Source: Candidatus Gastranaerophilales bacterium (GTDB lineage Bacteria; Cyanobacteriota; Vampirovibrionia; Gastranaerophilales; Gastranaerophilaceae). From it: DNA of 64,000 bases. Positions 17,293-27,514 of this stretch are shown here, piece by piece. Numbering within the stretch: position 1 is the stretch's first letter; each line of letters opens with the position of its first letter. The DNA lies in NCBI GenBank assembly GCA_944323285.1, contig CALURV010000028.1, positions 82,223-146,222 of the forward strand, written 5' to 3'. The position numbers and the translations under genes are program-made. The notes beneath the pieces were generated by a model. That model was not told the origin of the DNA. It made no database searches and saw nothing but the letters and a program-made list of their open reading frames with translations.

Positions 17293-17673
17293 TTAATTCG
17301 TTTTAACTATATTAAAATCAATTAGTTCTTCCATTCTTTCACACAACTCAGAAAATCTTTCTTTATTATGAATATAATTATATCCTAAAACAACTTCAAG
17401 AGATGTTGCGGCAGAATGCAGAGCTCTATTTATTTTTCTTGCTGCAGATGTTGGAATATTTCTTGCTCTTCTTGCGAGTTCAATTTCTTGTTCTGTTAAA
17501 TAAGGCGTGATTTTTTCCAATAACTCCATTTGAAAACCTGCATTTACAAAATAAACTGTATATTTATGAAGACGTTTTAGATTAGAAGTCATAGTTATCG
17601 TTCTTTCTCTAATGAAAACTTCATAAACAGCATCTCCTATATGAGCGTAATTTTTTATATTTAATTCCTGCAA
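17293..17673 (-). CDS. mrnC: Mini-ribonuclease III (23S rRNA maturation)
   Basis: About 126 residues matching Mini-III: a single RNase III catalytic domain without a dsRNA-binding domain, with the NYAHIGDAVYEVFIRERTI signature (Asp metal ligand), a YLTEQEIELARRARNIP helix, and LEVVLGYNYIHNKERFSEL near the end. Mini-III trims 23S rRNA ends in Firmicutes and occurs in cyanobacteria. I prefer the TTG at 17673 (LQELNIKNYAH), with AGGA nine bases upstream; an in-frame TTG at 17706 has no SD. The gene supports a cyanobacterial or Firmicute-like lineage. Confidence 0.9.
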   Translation of the reverse strand: MQELNIKNYAHIGDAVYEVFIRERTITMTSNLKRLHKYTVYFVNAGFQMELLEKITPYLTEQEIELARRARNIPTSAARKINRALHSAATSLEVVLGYNYIHNKERFSELCERMEELIDFNIVKTN

Positions 17674-17727
17674 AATTATAATTCCTACATGTATATTTAT
17701 AGACAATAATATAGTAATATTTATATT

Positions 17728-18870
17728 ATGAAAATACTTTTTGTTACAGATTTATATCCTCTTAATAATGAGAAAATAGCCAAGGCATTATATTATTTTG
17801 TTGAAGAATGGCAGAAGCAAGGAAATACTGTAGAAGTTATAAGATGTAATTTCACATTGAACACAAAATTAAGAGGAAGAAAAATAATAAAAGAAAAAAT
17901 TTATAATGAAAACGGAATAAAAATATATAATTTAAATTTCCATACCCCATTTTTATTCAATGTATATGATAAACTGCCAAAAGATTTTTCATTAAAGAAT
18001 TACGATGTAATAATATCACATATGCCATGCGGAGCAATAATGGCAAATAAACTATTAAAAAGAGAGCAAATAAAATATGTTTGTGCTGTACACTATTCTG
18101 ATATTTGTGTTCTAACAAAAAAATATTATTCTATATACTTTAAAAAAGAACTTGAAAAAGCATATTTAAATGCAGATTTAATATCGGCAAGAAGTCCTGT
18201 TTTGAAAACAAAATTAGCTGAATTAATACCTACCGTAAAAGAGAAAATATTTATTGCATACTCAGGTATTGATGATGAGCTTATAGATAATATAGAAGAA
18301 TATAACGCAAAGTGCCTAGATTTTATCTATAATAAAGAACTTAATATAACTGTTATAGCCTCATTAATAAAACGGAAAAATGTAGATATCATAATAAAAG
18401 GGTTAGCCCAATTAAAAAATAGAAATTTCTTTTTAAGGATTATAGGCGATGGACCTGAAAAAAGTAATCTACAAAATTTGACAAAAAAATTAAACCTCGA
18501 CAAAAATATAAAATTTATAGGTGAAATAACAAGAAAAGAAGTTTTTAAATATTTAAAATCTTCAACAATTTTTGCCTTGTTGAGCGAAAATGAAACCTTC
18601 GGTTTAAGCTATTTAGAAGCAATGGCAACTAAAAATATTGTTATAGCATTAAAAAATGACGGTATAGACGGCATATTGAAAGATGGAGAAAATTCATTTT
18701 TAATATCTAATAATGCTGAAGAATTTAAAGAATGCTTGGAAAAAATTATAGAACTGCAAAAGCCTGAACTTGACAGATTATATAAAAATATAAAATCCAC
18801 CATAAAGGGTTTGAAACAAAGCGATGCAGCCAAGAGTTATCTGGAAAATATTACAACAAAATATAATTAA
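17728..18870 (+). CDS. GT4-type (GT-B fold) glycosyltransferase
   Basis: 380 residues. N-terminal MKILFVTDLYPLNNEKIAKA, then ISHMPCGAIMANKLLK, and the C-terminal nucleotide-sugar domain with VIASLIKRKNVDIIIKGLAQ, LRIIGDGPEKSNLQNLTKK and the EX7E motif in ALLSENETFGLSYLEAMATK. It transfers a sugar from an NDP-sugar, likely to a lipid or polysaccharide. The specific sugar is unknown. There is no SD; TATAGT (17710-17715) ends 12 bases before the ATG, so it may be leaderless. It stands alone, apart from the later glycan cluster. Confidence 0.87.
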   Translation: MKILFVTDLYPLNNEKIAKALYYFVEEWQKQGNTVEVIRCNFTLNTKLRGRKIIKEKIYNENGIKIYNLNFHTPFLFNVYDKLPKDFSLKNYDVIISHMPCGAIMANKLLKREQIKYVCAVHYSDICVLTKKYYSIYFKKELEKAYLNADLISARSPVLKTKLAELIPTVKEKIFIAYSGIDDELIDNIEEYNAKCLDFIYNKELNITVIASLIKRKNVDIIIKGLAQLKNRNFFLRIIGDGPEKSNLQNLTKKLNLDKNIKFIGEITRKEVFKYLKSSTIFALLSENETFGLSYLEAMATKNIVIALKNDGIDGILKDGENSFLISNNAEEFKECLEKIIELQKPELDRLYKNIKSTIKGLKQSDAAKSYLENITTKYN

Positions 18871-18935
18871 AATAGTAAATAAACATGTTTGTTTTATAAT
18901 AAACTAAGCTAAAAAAATAATAAGAATAAGGAATA

Positions 18936-20465
18936 ATGAAAAAAGAAACATTAGCTGTAATAAAGAATATGCTCAGTAAGAAATCAACTGATGCATTCAT
19001 AGCAGAGAGTAAAACAACAGAATTAAAAAAGACATTAAATATATTTGATTTACTAATACTCGGAATAAGTGCAGTTGTAGGCACAGGGATTTTTACAATA
19101 ATCGGAAGTGCAATAGTAGGAAGCCAAGGAAGCGCAGGAGCAGGAACTGCAGTAATTATATCAATGTTTATTGCAGCATTAGCAAGTTTATTTTCAGCCT
19201 TAGCATATTCAGAGATAGCAGCAATGATACCTGTTGCAGGAAGTGCATATACATTTACCTACGCAACAATGGGCGAATTTATGGCGTGGATGGTAGGCTG
19301 GGTACTAATGCTTGAATATGCTATCGGAAATATTACAGTAGCAACAGCCTGGACTGGATATCTTTGTCAATTATTAAAAGGATTTAAACATATATTACCT
19401 GATTATATAATTAATTTCCCATTATGGTTAAGAAATGATTTCCGTTCTATTTATATGATGTGCGAAAAATACGGATGGGATACACATGATAAAATGCCAT
19501 ATATTCATTTTCCGTTTGGTCTTGAAATGCCTGTTGCAATAAATGTTCCAGCAATATTAATAGTATTAATTCTTACCATTCTATTAATAAAAGGGGTTAA
19601 AGAATCAACAAGAGTTGCAGGTATAATGGTGTTTGTAAACCTGTCAATAATAATTTCCTTTGTAGTTGTTGGAGCAAAATATGTAGCACCGGAAAATTGG
19701 ACACCATTTGCACCAAATGGATTAGAAGGGATTTTAGCAGGTACATTTATAATTTTCTTTGCATATATTGGATTTGATGCAATATCAACAGCAGCAGAAG
19801 AAACAAAAAATCCACAAAAAGATTTACCTATAGCTATTATAGGTACATTAATTCTATGCACAATTTTATATGTATCTGTAGCATTAGTATTAACAGGCAT
19901 TATCCCATTAAACAGTATAGATACACAAGCTCCTTTAGCCCATGCTATGAGAGCAATAGGGAAAAACTGGTATGCAGGATGTATTTCTGTAGGCGCATTA
20001 TGTGCATTAACATCTGTTTTACTTGTATATCAGCTTGGCACAACAAGAATATTTTATGCAATTGCAAGAGATAATTTCTTACCTAAAAATATAATGACAA
20101 TCCATAAAAAATTCAGAACACCACATATTATAACCTGGATTTCAGGTTTAATAGTAATAATCGGTTCATTATTTATGGACTTAAATATTTCAGCTGAATT
20201 ATGCAATTATGGAACATTTGCATCATTTGTAATTATATGTATAGAAGTTTTAATTTTAAGGAAAACAGAGCCAAATAGACATAGACCTTTTAAAGTACCG
20301 TTTTGTCCTTTATTCCCGATACTGGGGATTATAATGTGCAGCTGTTTTATGATATATAAAAGTATCTCAGGTGGAGATTCCTCATTATACTTTTTACTAT
20401 GGGTAATTATGGGTCTAGCTATATACATTTTTTATGGCTATAAAAATAAAAGATTAAAAGGATAA
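18936..20465 (+). CDS. APC-family amino acid permease
   Basis: 509 residues, about 12 transmembrane helices. It carries the APC signature in TM1 (LLILGISAVVGTGIFTIIGS), the AMIPVAGSAYTFTYATMGEF segment and FFAYIGFDAISTAAEETKNP, which is typical of the cationic amino-acid transporter / YfnA-like branch. It imports amino acids by proton symport or exchange in the inner membrane. An extended loop (residues 145-190, LLKGFKHILPDYIINFPLWL) lies between TM4 and TM5, as in this branch. AAGGA precedes the ATG at 18936. The substrate cannot be fixed from sequence. Confidence 0.9.
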   Translation: MKKETLAVIKNMLSKKSTDAFIAESKTTELKKTLNIFDLLILGISAVVGTGIFTIIGSAIVGSQGSAGAGTAVIISMFIAALASLFSALAYSEIAAMIPVAGSAYTFTYATMGEFMAWMVGWVLMLEYAIGNITVATAWTGYLCQLLKGFKHILPDYIINFPLWLRNDFRSIYMMCEKYGWDTHDKMPYIHFPFGLEMPVAINVPAILIVLILTILLIKGVKESTRVAGIMVFVNLSIIISFVVVGAKYVAPENWTPFAPNGLEGILAGTFIIFFAYIGFDAISTAAEETKNPQKDLPIAIIGTLILCTILYVSVALVLTGIIPLNSIDTQAPLAHAMRAIGKNWYAGCISVGALCALTSVLLVYQLGTTRIFYAIARDNFLPKNIMTIHKKFRTPHIITWISGLIVIIGSLFMDLNISAELCNYGTFASFVIICIEVLILRKTEPNRHRPFKVPFCPLFPILGIIMCSCFMIYKSISGGDSSLYFLLWVIMGLAIYIFYGYKNKRLKG

Positions 20466-20528
20466 AATAGAAAATATTTTAGATTTTTTATGTTTGCTTT
20501 ACAATATACAAGAACAAAGGATATTAAA

Positions 20529-22121
20529 ATGAAACATTCAAAATATTCGGCGGTTATTGTTGGAAGCGGTATTGCAGGGTTATATGCAGCAATAAAGCTT
20601 GAAAAAGAAGCAAATCTTCCAAAGGGTTTATTAATCATAACAAAGTCTCAATTAATTGAATCTAATTCAAAATATGCCCAAGGCGGAATGGTTTGTGTAA
20701 TGCCGGAAAACAAATTAGACTCTTGCACTCTACATATAGAAGATACAATCAAAGCCGGAGCCGGATTAACCGATAAAAAAGTTGCAGAATTTATATCAGA
20801 AAAAAGTGCAGAAGTAGTAAAAGAACTGCAAAATTTTGGTGTGGATTTTGACAGAGATGAAAACAACAAATTAAAATTCACAAAAGAAGCGGCTCATAGT
20901 GTGAACAGAATACTACATGCCGGAGGAGATGCAACTGGTTTTTGTATTGAGAATGCATTAGTAAAATATATATTAAGCAGAAAAGACATAACAATATATG
21001 AACAAACTTTAGCCGTTGATATATTAAAAGATTCAAAAAATATATCGAGAGGTTTAATTGCATATAATTATAATGATAATGAGTATGAAATAGTAGAAGC
21101 ACCAGCCGTTATAATAGCGACGGGAGGAATAGGTCAATTATATAAATACACAACAAATCCGGATATTACAACGGGAGACGGAATTGCCTTAGCATATAGA
21201 GCAGGAGCTATAGTGAAAGATATGGAGTTTGTACAATTCCACCCTACAGCATTTGCTCTGTCAGAAAAAGGAACAATGTTCTTAATTTCAGAAGCGGTAA
21301 GAGGAGAAGGTGCAAAACTTGTAAATAAAGAAGGTCAAACCTTCATGGAAAAATATGATAAAAGGCTTGAACTTGCACCTAGAGATATTGTTACAAGAGC
21401 TATCTATAATGAAATGAGACAAACAAAAACTCAAAATGTATATTTAGATGCAACTCATATTTCAGAAGAAAAATTTGAAAAGAGATTTCCGACAATCTAT
21501 GCAACCTGCAGAGAATACAACATAAATCCTGCAAAAGATTATATTCCGGTATCACCTTCAGCACATTACTTTATGGGCGGAGTAAAAACAAAAGTAGATG
21601 GAACAACATCAATAGAAGGGTTATATGCGATAGGAGAAGCAGCTTGTACCGGTTTACACGGAGCAAACAGACTTGCTTCTAACTCAATACTTGAGTGTGC
21701 CGTTACGGCATATGAACTTGTGAACCATTTAAAAACAATAGATTTATCTAAAAATGAATTCAATGATAAAGAAATAATAAGACTTATAGATACATATAAA
21801 AATGATAATTTTTTCAATCAAAAAATTAATATAGATAATATGTTTAAAGAATTAAAAGAATTAATGTGGGTAAATGTAGGTATAATAAGAAATAAAGAAA
21901 AACTTGAAACAGCAAAAGAACTACTTGAAAAATTATCTCAGGAATTTTCATCATCATATAAATGCAATACAAGAAATGAATATGAGATGAGAAATATGTT
22001 AACAGTTGCAAAGTTAATTGTACATTTTGCACTAAACAGAAAAGAATCACGAGGAGCACACTATAGAGAAGATTTCCCTGAGAAAGAAATGATAGCGAAA
22101 TCACAACAATATTCACTCTAA
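20529..22121 (+). CDS. nadB: L-aspartate oxidase
   Basis: 530 residues from the ATG at 20529, with AAAGGA upstream. The FAD Rossmann motif is AVIVGSGIAGLYAAIKLE; SKYAQGGMVCVM, RILHAGGDATGF, EFVQFHPTAF and HYFMGGVKTKVDGTTSIEGL with GEAACTGLHGANRLASNS are the NadB/SdhA family blocks. It oxidises L-aspartate to iminoaspartate, the first step of de novo NAD synthesis. nadC follows 14 bases later; nadA (quinolinate synthase) is not in this window. The frame extends upstream to 20490, but the SD and family alignment favour 20529. Confidence 0.96.
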   Translation: MKHSKYSAVIVGSGIAGLYAAIKLEKEANLPKGLLIITKSQLIESNSKYAQGGMVCVMPENKLDSCTLHIEDTIKAGAGLTDKKVAEFISEKSAEVVKELQNFGVDFDRDENNKLKFTKEAAHSVNRILHAGGDATGFCIENALVKYILSRKDITIYEQTLAVDILKDSKNISRGLIAYNYNDNEYEIVEAPAVIIATGGIGQLYKYTTNPDITTGDGIALAYRAGAIVKDMEFVQFHPTAFALSEKGTMFLISEAVRGEGAKLVNKEGQTFMEKYDKRLELAPRDIVTRAIYNEMRQTKTQNVYLDATHISEEKFEKRFPTIYATCREYNINPAKDYIPVSPSAHYFMGGVKTKVDGTTSIEGLYAIGEAACTGLHGANRLASNSILECAVTAYELVNHLKTIDLSKNEFNDKEIIRLIDTYKNDNFFNQKINIDNMFKELKELMWVNVGIIRNKEKLETAKELLEKLSQEFSSSYKCNTRNEYEMRNMLTVAKLIVHFALNRKESRGAHYREDFPEKEMIAKSQQYSL

Positions 22122-22135
22122 AAGGAGAAAAGAAA

Positions 22136-22978
22136 ATGCCGATTGTATTATTACAAGATTTTATAGTAGAAGAACATGTAAAAAAAGCACTTGAGGAAGA
22201 TATAGGTTTTGGAGACATAACAACAGATTGTCTTATTTCTGAAGATAAACAAATAAAGGCAAAACTTAACACAAGACAAAACGGCATATTGTGCGGTATG
22301 AATATTGTAGAGATAGTGTTTAAAACATTATCAAAAGATATAAAGATTACAAAGTTTTATAAAGACGGCGACAGTATAAAAGCAGGAGATACAATAGCAG
22401 TAATAGAAGGAAGTGCAAGAGCAATACTAAAAGGAGAAAGAACAGCTTTAAATTACATACAAAGATTAAGCGGTATTGCAACAGAAACAAGAAAATATCA
22501 AACTGCAATAGGAGATAATAAAGCAAGAATTACAGATACAAGAAAAACAACTCCCGGATTCAGAATATTTGAAAAATATGCAGTTTTTATAGGAGGAGCA
22601 AGACTTCATAGGTTTAATTTATCAGATTGTGTAATGATAAAAGATAATCATATTCAATTTGCAGGTTCAATTACAAACGCTGTAAATATAATTAGAGAAA
22701 ACCTATCTCATACACATAAAATTGAAGTTGAATGTGACACAATAGAACAGGTAAAAGAAGCAATTAATGTAAAAGCTGACATAATAATGCTTGATAATAT
22801 GAGTTGTGAAGAGATGAAAAAAAGTGTGGAGCTTATTGGTAATAAAGCATTAATTGAAGCAAGCGGAAATGTAACTATTGAAACAATAGAAGATATTGCA
22901 AAAACAGGAGTAGATGTTATTTCATCAAGTGCAATAGTAGCAAAAGCAAAAACACTTGATATAGCTCTTGATATGTAA
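22136..22978 (+). CDS. nadC: nicotinate-nucleotide pyrophosphorylase (carboxylating)
   Basis: 280 residues. Signatures: LEEDIGFGDITTDCLI, ERTALNYIQRLSGIATETRK, ARITDTRKTTPGFRIFEKYA, GGARLHRFNLSDCVMIKDNH and VEVECDTIEQVKEA-type stretches ending IIMLDNMS, then EASGNVTIETIEDIAKTGVD. It converts quinolinate and PRPP to nicotinate mononucleotide. AAAGGAG precedes the ATG. It belongs to the tight run nadB-nadC-etfB-etfA. Confidence 0.97.
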   Translation: MPIVLLQDFIVEEHVKKALEEDIGFGDITTDCLISEDKQIKAKLNTRQNGILCGMNIVEIVFKTLSKDIKITKFYKDGDSIKAGDTIAVIEGSARAILKGERTALNYIQRLSGIATETRKYQTAIGDNKARITDTRKTTPGFRIFEKYAVFIGGARLHRFNLSDCVMIKDNHIQFAGSITNAVNIIRENLSHTHKIEVECDTIEQVKEAINVKADIIMLDNMSCEEMKKSVELIGNKALIEASGNVTIETIEDIAKTGVDVISSSAIVAKAKTLDIALDM

Positions 22979-23036
22979 TATAAAATTTGCACTTATATTG
23001 TTTTTGTAGGAAAATATACATAAAGGGGTTTAATAA

Positions 23037-23813
23037 TTGAATATAACTGTGTTTATAAAACAAATTCCTGATACAAATGATGTAAAGTGGACAGAGAATA
23101 ATAACATAGACAGGATACAAACAGACAGCATAATGAATCCTGTTGATAAAACAGCTATTGAAGCAGCACTAAGAATAAAAGAAGCTAATAATTCAAAAAT
23201 AACTATAGTAACTATGGGGCCTAAAAAAGCAGAAGCTGTTTTAAAAGAAGCAATTGCAATGGGGGCTGATGAGGCAATTTTATTATGTGATTCTAAATTT
23301 GCAGGTTCTGATACTCTTGCAACATCAAAAATTTTAGCAGCATCAATTAAAGAAATTTTACCCGATACAGATATTTTAATATTCGGAAAATCCGCTGCTG
23401 ATGGAGAAACAGGGCAAACAGGACCTTGTGTCGCTGCAAGATTAAATATTCCTTTTATATCTGATATCACAGATATTATAGAGATTACCGACAAAGATAT
23501 AACAGTAAACAGTGAAACAGAAAATGAAAAAAATATAATAAAATGCCAATATCCCTTAGTATTATGCATAAACAATTACATATATAAACCCCGATTACCG
23601 AGAATAGCAGGATATATAAAAGCAAAAGATTATATATATAAAACATTCACGATAGAAGACTTAAAACTAACATCTGGAGAAACAGGAATAAAAGGCTCAC
23701 CAACTTATGTATCTCAAATATTTAAGTGTGAAGATACAAGAAACGGGAAAATTTTTGATTATAAAACAACAGATTTTACACAAATATATGAAGAAATACA
23801 GAAAGTAATATAG
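23037..23813 (+). CDS. etfB: electron transfer flavoprotein subunit beta
   Basis: 258 residues. ETF-beta blocks: VFIKQIPDTNDVKWTENN, MNPVDKTAIEAALRIKE, ITIVTMGPKKAEAVLKEAIA, MGADEAILLCDSKFAGSDTL and AADGETGQTGPCVAARLNIP. EtfAB carries electrons between flavoprotein dehydrogenases, or bifurcates them in anaerobes. The start is a TTG at 23037, with AAGGGG eight bases upstream. It is shorter at the C-terminus than mitochondrial ETF-beta. etfA starts directly after its stop (TAGATG). No acyl-CoA dehydrogenase is in the window, so the partner is unknown. Confidence 0.94.
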   Translation: MNITVFIKQIPDTNDVKWTENNNIDRIQTDSIMNPVDKTAIEAALRIKEANNSKITIVTMGPKKAEAVLKEAIAMGADEAILLCDSKFAGSDTLATSKILAASIKEILPDTDILIFGKSAADGETGQTGPCVAARLNIPFISDITDIIEITDKDITVNSETENEKNIIKCQYPLVLCINNYIYKPRLPRIAGYIKAKDYIYKTFTIEDLKLTSGETGIKGSPTYVSQIFKCEDTRNGKIFDYKTTDFTQIYEEIQKVI

Positions 23814-24821
23814 ATGGAACCAAACGGCATACTAATATATGCACAAAAAAATCAAGAAGGCAGAATAGAACCTGTCGTATTTGAATTACTTTCAAAAGCA
23901 CGTTCATTAAAAGAAAAGTTATGGAATCAAAGAATAATGGTTTGCCTTATAGGTGAAAGAAAAAATTATGATTCAATTGTTAATGAACTTGGAAAATATG
24001 GAGCAGATGAAGTTGTAATTGTATCAGATGACCGTTTAAAAGATTATAATAAAATTTATCATTCAGAAATATTTACACAAATAGCAAAAAAATACCCACC
24101 AAGAATAATATTAATAGGAGCAACTCCCCAAGGAAAAGAAATAGCGGCGTATACTTCAACAAAACTTGAAACAGGATTAACTGCTGATTGTACAAATCTT
24201 GATATAGGCGAAAATTATCTTTTGTTATCAACAAGGCCGACATTCGGCGGTCAAATGACAGCAGACATATTATGCAAAACATTTCCACAAATGGCAACTG
24301 TTCAACAAAATATTTTTCAAGCTATAAAAAAAGAAAACACAGCAAGAGCTATTTTTAATTGGATAGATATAGATAAAATTGAAAATAAAATAGAAATAAT
24401 AAAAACAATACAAAAAGAAAAACATAATAAAGATATAAGAGAAGCTGAGATAATAATTGCCGGCGGACAAGGGGCATGCCAAGAAAATGGATTTGCGCTT
24501 ATTTACGAATTAGCAAAAAAGTTAAATGGAGCTGTTGCAGGTTCAAGAGAAGCTTATGAAAAAGGATATATAACGAAATCGCAACAAGTAGGACAAAGCG
24601 GAAAAGTTGTTGCACCAAAGGTTTACATAGCTATTGGAATATCAGGTGCAGATCAGCACTTAACAGGAATAAAAAACAGCGGTAAAATTATAGCTATAAA
24701 TAAAGATAAAAATGCTCCTATTTTTAAATATGCAGATATTGGAATAATAGGTGATTTATTTGAAATATTACCAAGGCTTATTAACGAGATTGATATAGAT
24801 AAAGAGGAAAAAAATGAGTAA
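23814..24821 (+). CDS. etfA: electron transfer flavoprotein subunit alpha
   Basis: 335 residues. N-terminal ETF domain, then the FAD-binding C-terminal domain with AGGQGACQENGFALIYELAK, VAGSREAYEKGYITKSQQVG, QSGKVVAPKVYIAIGISGAD and QHLTGIKNSGKIIAINKDKN. The Arg in the GSR motif and the QVGQSG box bind FAD. It begins zero bases after the etfB stop and overlaps the next gene (MFS) by eight bases. Whether it bifurcates cannot be decided from these motifs alone. Confidence 0.95.
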   Translation: MEPNGILIYAQKNQEGRIEPVVFELLSKARSLKEKLWNQRIMVCLIGERKNYDSIVNELGKYGADEVVIVSDDRLKDYNKIYHSEIFTQIAKKYPPRIILIGATPQGKEIAAYTSTKLETGLTADCTNLDIGENYLLLSTRPTFGGQMTADILCKTFPQMATVQQNIFQAIKKENTARAIFNWIDIDKIENKIEIIKTIQKEKHNKDIREAEIIIAGGQGACQENGFALIYELAKKLNGAVAGSREAYEKGYITKSQQVGQSGKVVAPKVYIAIGISGADQHLTGIKNSGKIIAINKDKNAPIFKYADIGIIGDLFEILPRLINEIDIDKEEKNE

Positions 24822-26211
24822 TGATGTAGGAGAAGCAAAACTAAAACCATTTTCAACCATACAATTACTAAATTTTTGTCTGGGTTTTTTTGGATTGCAA
24901 TTTGCTTGGCAAATGAGAATAATACTATCAGGTCCTGTAACAGAGGGACTTGGAGCTTCACCTTTAATTTTCGGATTAATATGGCTAGCAGGACCTGTAA
25001 CAGGAATGCTTGTACAACCAATCATTGGGGAATTAAGTGATAGAACTCATACTATATTTGGGAGAAGAAGGCCATATTTATTTGCAGGTGCTATATTTGC
25101 CAGTTTGGCTTTATGGGCATTTCCTAATTCTGCCACAATAGCAGAAAATATTGCAAATTTTTTAAAAATTCCAGTTCCTGTTTTCGGTGGACTAATAATT
25201 GCTGCTATTATGATATGGATTATTGATGCTTGTGTTAATGCAGCACAAGGCCCTTATAGAGCACTAGTTCCGGATTTAGTACCACCCCGGCAACATTCTT
25301 TAGCTAATGCATATTTAAGTTTTGCTATAGGACTAGGATCTGTTGTAGCGGCAGGTACTGCGCCTTTTTTAAAATATGTTTGCAACTATCAAATGAGCAT
25401 TAATGCTCAATTTATAATGGCCGCATTAGCTTTTTCTTTAGCTATGCTTTGGACTTGTATAACAATTAAAGAACATAAATCTGTAAAGACTAATGATTCT
25501 GTAAAAAAAGATGACGACCCAAATAAAAAATTATCATTTATGAAAAAACTTGTTTTATTTTTCCAGTCATCACCAGAGGTAGGTAAAATATGCACTCTTC
25601 AATTATTTACTTGGATAGGAATAATGAGTTTGAATATATTCTTTACTCAATATGCAATACATACAGTATATGACATTCCTGATTTAACTACAGTAACAGA
25701 AGAAGTTAGAAATTCTTATACAGCCCTAATAAGCAATGCTACAAATTTTTCATCTATTTGTTTTGCAATACAAAATTTAATATGTTTTCTAGTTTCAATA
25801 CCAATAGGATTACTTTCTACTAAATTTGGGAATAAGAAAGTTCATTTTATAGCACTTACAACATTATCATTAACTTTTGTTGGTATGGGGTTATACACAA
25901 AACCTGGGTTTGTATTAATATGTATGGCAATAGCAGGTATTGGCTGGGCAAGTATATTAGCACTTCCCTTTGCAATGCTTTCTGAATTTATAAAAAAAGG
26001 GTCTGAAGGTTCTGTTATGGGGATTTTCAATATATTTATAGCTGGCCCTCAAGTTCTTGTTTGTACATTATTAGCTTGGTTCATCAATCAATGTTCTTAT
26101 ACCATTCCTAATGGAATAAATTATCATTGGGAATATGCATTTTTTATTGGAGCTATAACTCTAATTATTGCAGCAGTAATAACAAACTTAATTAAAGAAA
26201 AAACTAACTGA
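24814..26211 (+). CDS. MFS transporter of the sucrose/maltose:H+ symporter (GPH/SLC45-like) type
   Basis: 465 residues, about 12 transmembrane helices. LSDRTHTIFGRRRPYLFAGA is the typical GRRRPY motif after TM3, and AAQGPYRALVPDLVPPRQHS matches the glycoside symporter group. A cytoplasmic loop (residues 220-245, Lys/Asp-rich) follows TM6. It imports a di- or oligosaccharide with protons, most likely. It overlaps etfA by eight bases (start ATG at 24814, GAGG upstream), so it is co-transcribed although unrelated in function. Confidence 0.82.
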   Translation: MSNDVGEAKLKPFSTIQLLNFCLGFFGLQFAWQMRIILSGPVTEGLGASPLIFGLIWLAGPVTGMLVQPIIGELSDRTHTIFGRRRPYLFAGAIFASLALWAFPNSATIAENIANFLKIPVPVFGGLIIAAIMIWIIDACVNAAQGPYRALVPDLVPPRQHSLANAYLSFAIGLGSVVAAGTAPFLKYVCNYQMSINAQFIMAALAFSLAMLWTCITIKEHKSVKTNDSVKKDDDPNKKLSFMKKLVLFFQSSPEVGKICTLQLFTWIGIMSLNIFFTQYAIHTVYDIPDLTTVTEEVRNSYTALISNATNFSSICFAIQNLICFLVSIPIGLLSTKFGNKKVHFIALTTLSLTFVGMGLYTKPGFVLICMAIAGIGWASILALPFAMLSEFIKKGSEGSVMGIFNIFIAGPQVLVCTLLAWFINQCSYTIPNGINYHWEYAFFIGAITLIIAAVITNLIKEKTN

Positions 26212-26239
26212 CTTTTAAACATAATGAAAAGAGGTTAAA

Positions 26240-27505
26240 ATGAAGTTCGAAACATTAGCAACACAAGGTTTTATTGACTTAAAGAAACAAAATCATGCAG
26301 TATCAACTCCAATATATGCAAATACGGCATATAGTTTTGACAGTATAGAACATGCTCTTAACTTATTTGATTTAAAAGTTGAAGGAGATATTTATTCAAG
26401 ATTATCAAATCCTTCAAATGATATGATAGAAAAGAGAATAGCAGCTTTAGAAGGCGGAGTTGGGGCCCTCGCTACATCATCTGGACAATCTGCCGTATTA
26501 ATTACCATTTTAAATATAGCTCAATGTGGAGATGAAATAATAACATCATCTAAAATATATGGCGGAACCTATAACCTCTTTTCAAAAACTTTTAAACAAA
26601 TGGGTATAAAATTTATATTTATAGATTCTGACAATTTAGAGGATTATGAAAATGCAATTACAGATAAAACTAAATGTATATATACAGAAACTCTTGGAAA
26701 CCCGAGTATAAAAGTTGCAGATATAGAAGGATTAGCAAATATTGCACATAAACACGGAATACCGTTAGTTGTTGATAACACGGTTCCAACACCATACTTA
26801 TGCAGACCAATTGAATTTGGAGCTGATATTATAGTACATTCAACAACAAAATATATTTCAGGCCACGGAAATGCTATGGGTGGAATTATAGTAGACTCCG
26901 GGAAATTTGACTGGAGTCAAAATGATAAATTTCCAATGTATACTGAGCCGGATGAAAGTTATCACGGTATAATATATACAAAAGAATTTGGGAATATGGC
27001 GTTTATAGTAAAATCAAGAGCTCATCTTGTAAGGGATTTAGGCTGTATACAAAGCCCATTTAATGCATATTTAACTCAATTAGGTCTTGAATCTTTACAT
27101 GTAAGAATGGAACGCCACTGCGAAAATGCTATGAAAGTTGCAAAACATCTTGAAAAACACCCACATATCAATTTTGTTAATTATCCATATTTAGAAAGCA
27201 GTCCTGATTATAAATTAGCTCAAAAATATCTAAAACACGGTGCATCTTCATTAATTGGATTTGGAGTGAATGGAGATGGTACAAAATTTATAGAAGCTTT
27301 AAATTTATTTATACACGCAACAAACCTTGGTGATGTCCGTTCTGTAATAACATATCCTGCAGGAACAACACACAGACAACTAAGTGCAGAGCAAAAAATA
27401 AGAGCAGGAATTACAGACGACTTTATGCGCGCATCAATAGGACTTGAAAATATTGATGATATTATTGAAGATCTTGAAAATGCAATAAGAATTTCACGCA
27501 CATAA
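26240..27505 (+). CDS. metY: O-acetylhomoserine sulfhydrylase (PLP-dependent)
   Basis: 421 residues. Cys/Met metabolism PLP family: NTAYSFDSIEHALNLFDLK, YSRLSNPSNDMIEKRIAALE, ALATSSGQSAVLITILNIAQ, TETLGNPSIKVADIEGLANI, and the PLP lysine in IVHSTTKYISGHGNAMGG. The length and the SYHGIIYT region fit MetY rather than cystathionine synthase. It makes homocysteine from O-acetylhomoserine and sulfide. metX, which makes its substrate, follows nine bases downstream. AGAGG precedes the ATG. Confidence 0.95.
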   Translation: MKFETLATQGFIDLKKQNHAVSTPIYANTAYSFDSIEHALNLFDLKVEGDIYSRLSNPSNDMIEKRIAALEGGVGALATSSGQSAVLITILNIAQCGDEIITSSKIYGGTYNLFSKTFKQMGIKFIFIDSDNLEDYENAITDKTKCIYTETLGNPSIKVADIEGLANIAHKHGIPLVVDNTVPTPYLCRPIEFGADIIVHSTTKYISGHGNAMGGIIVDSGKFDWSQNDKFPMYTEPDESYHGIIYTKEFGNMAFIVKSRAHLVRDLGCIQSPFNAYLTQLGLESLHVRMERHCENAMKVAKHLEKHPHINFVNYPYLESSPDYKLAQKYLKHGASSLIGFGVNGDGTKFIEALNLFIHATNLGDVRSVITYPAGTTHRQLSAEQKIRAGITDDFMRASIGLENIDDIIEDLENAIRISRT

Positions 27506-27514
27506 AGGATAACT

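Noticed and set aside
26212..26239. A SAM or other methionine riboswitch before metY
   Set aside because: The gap is only 28 bases and shows no hairpins.
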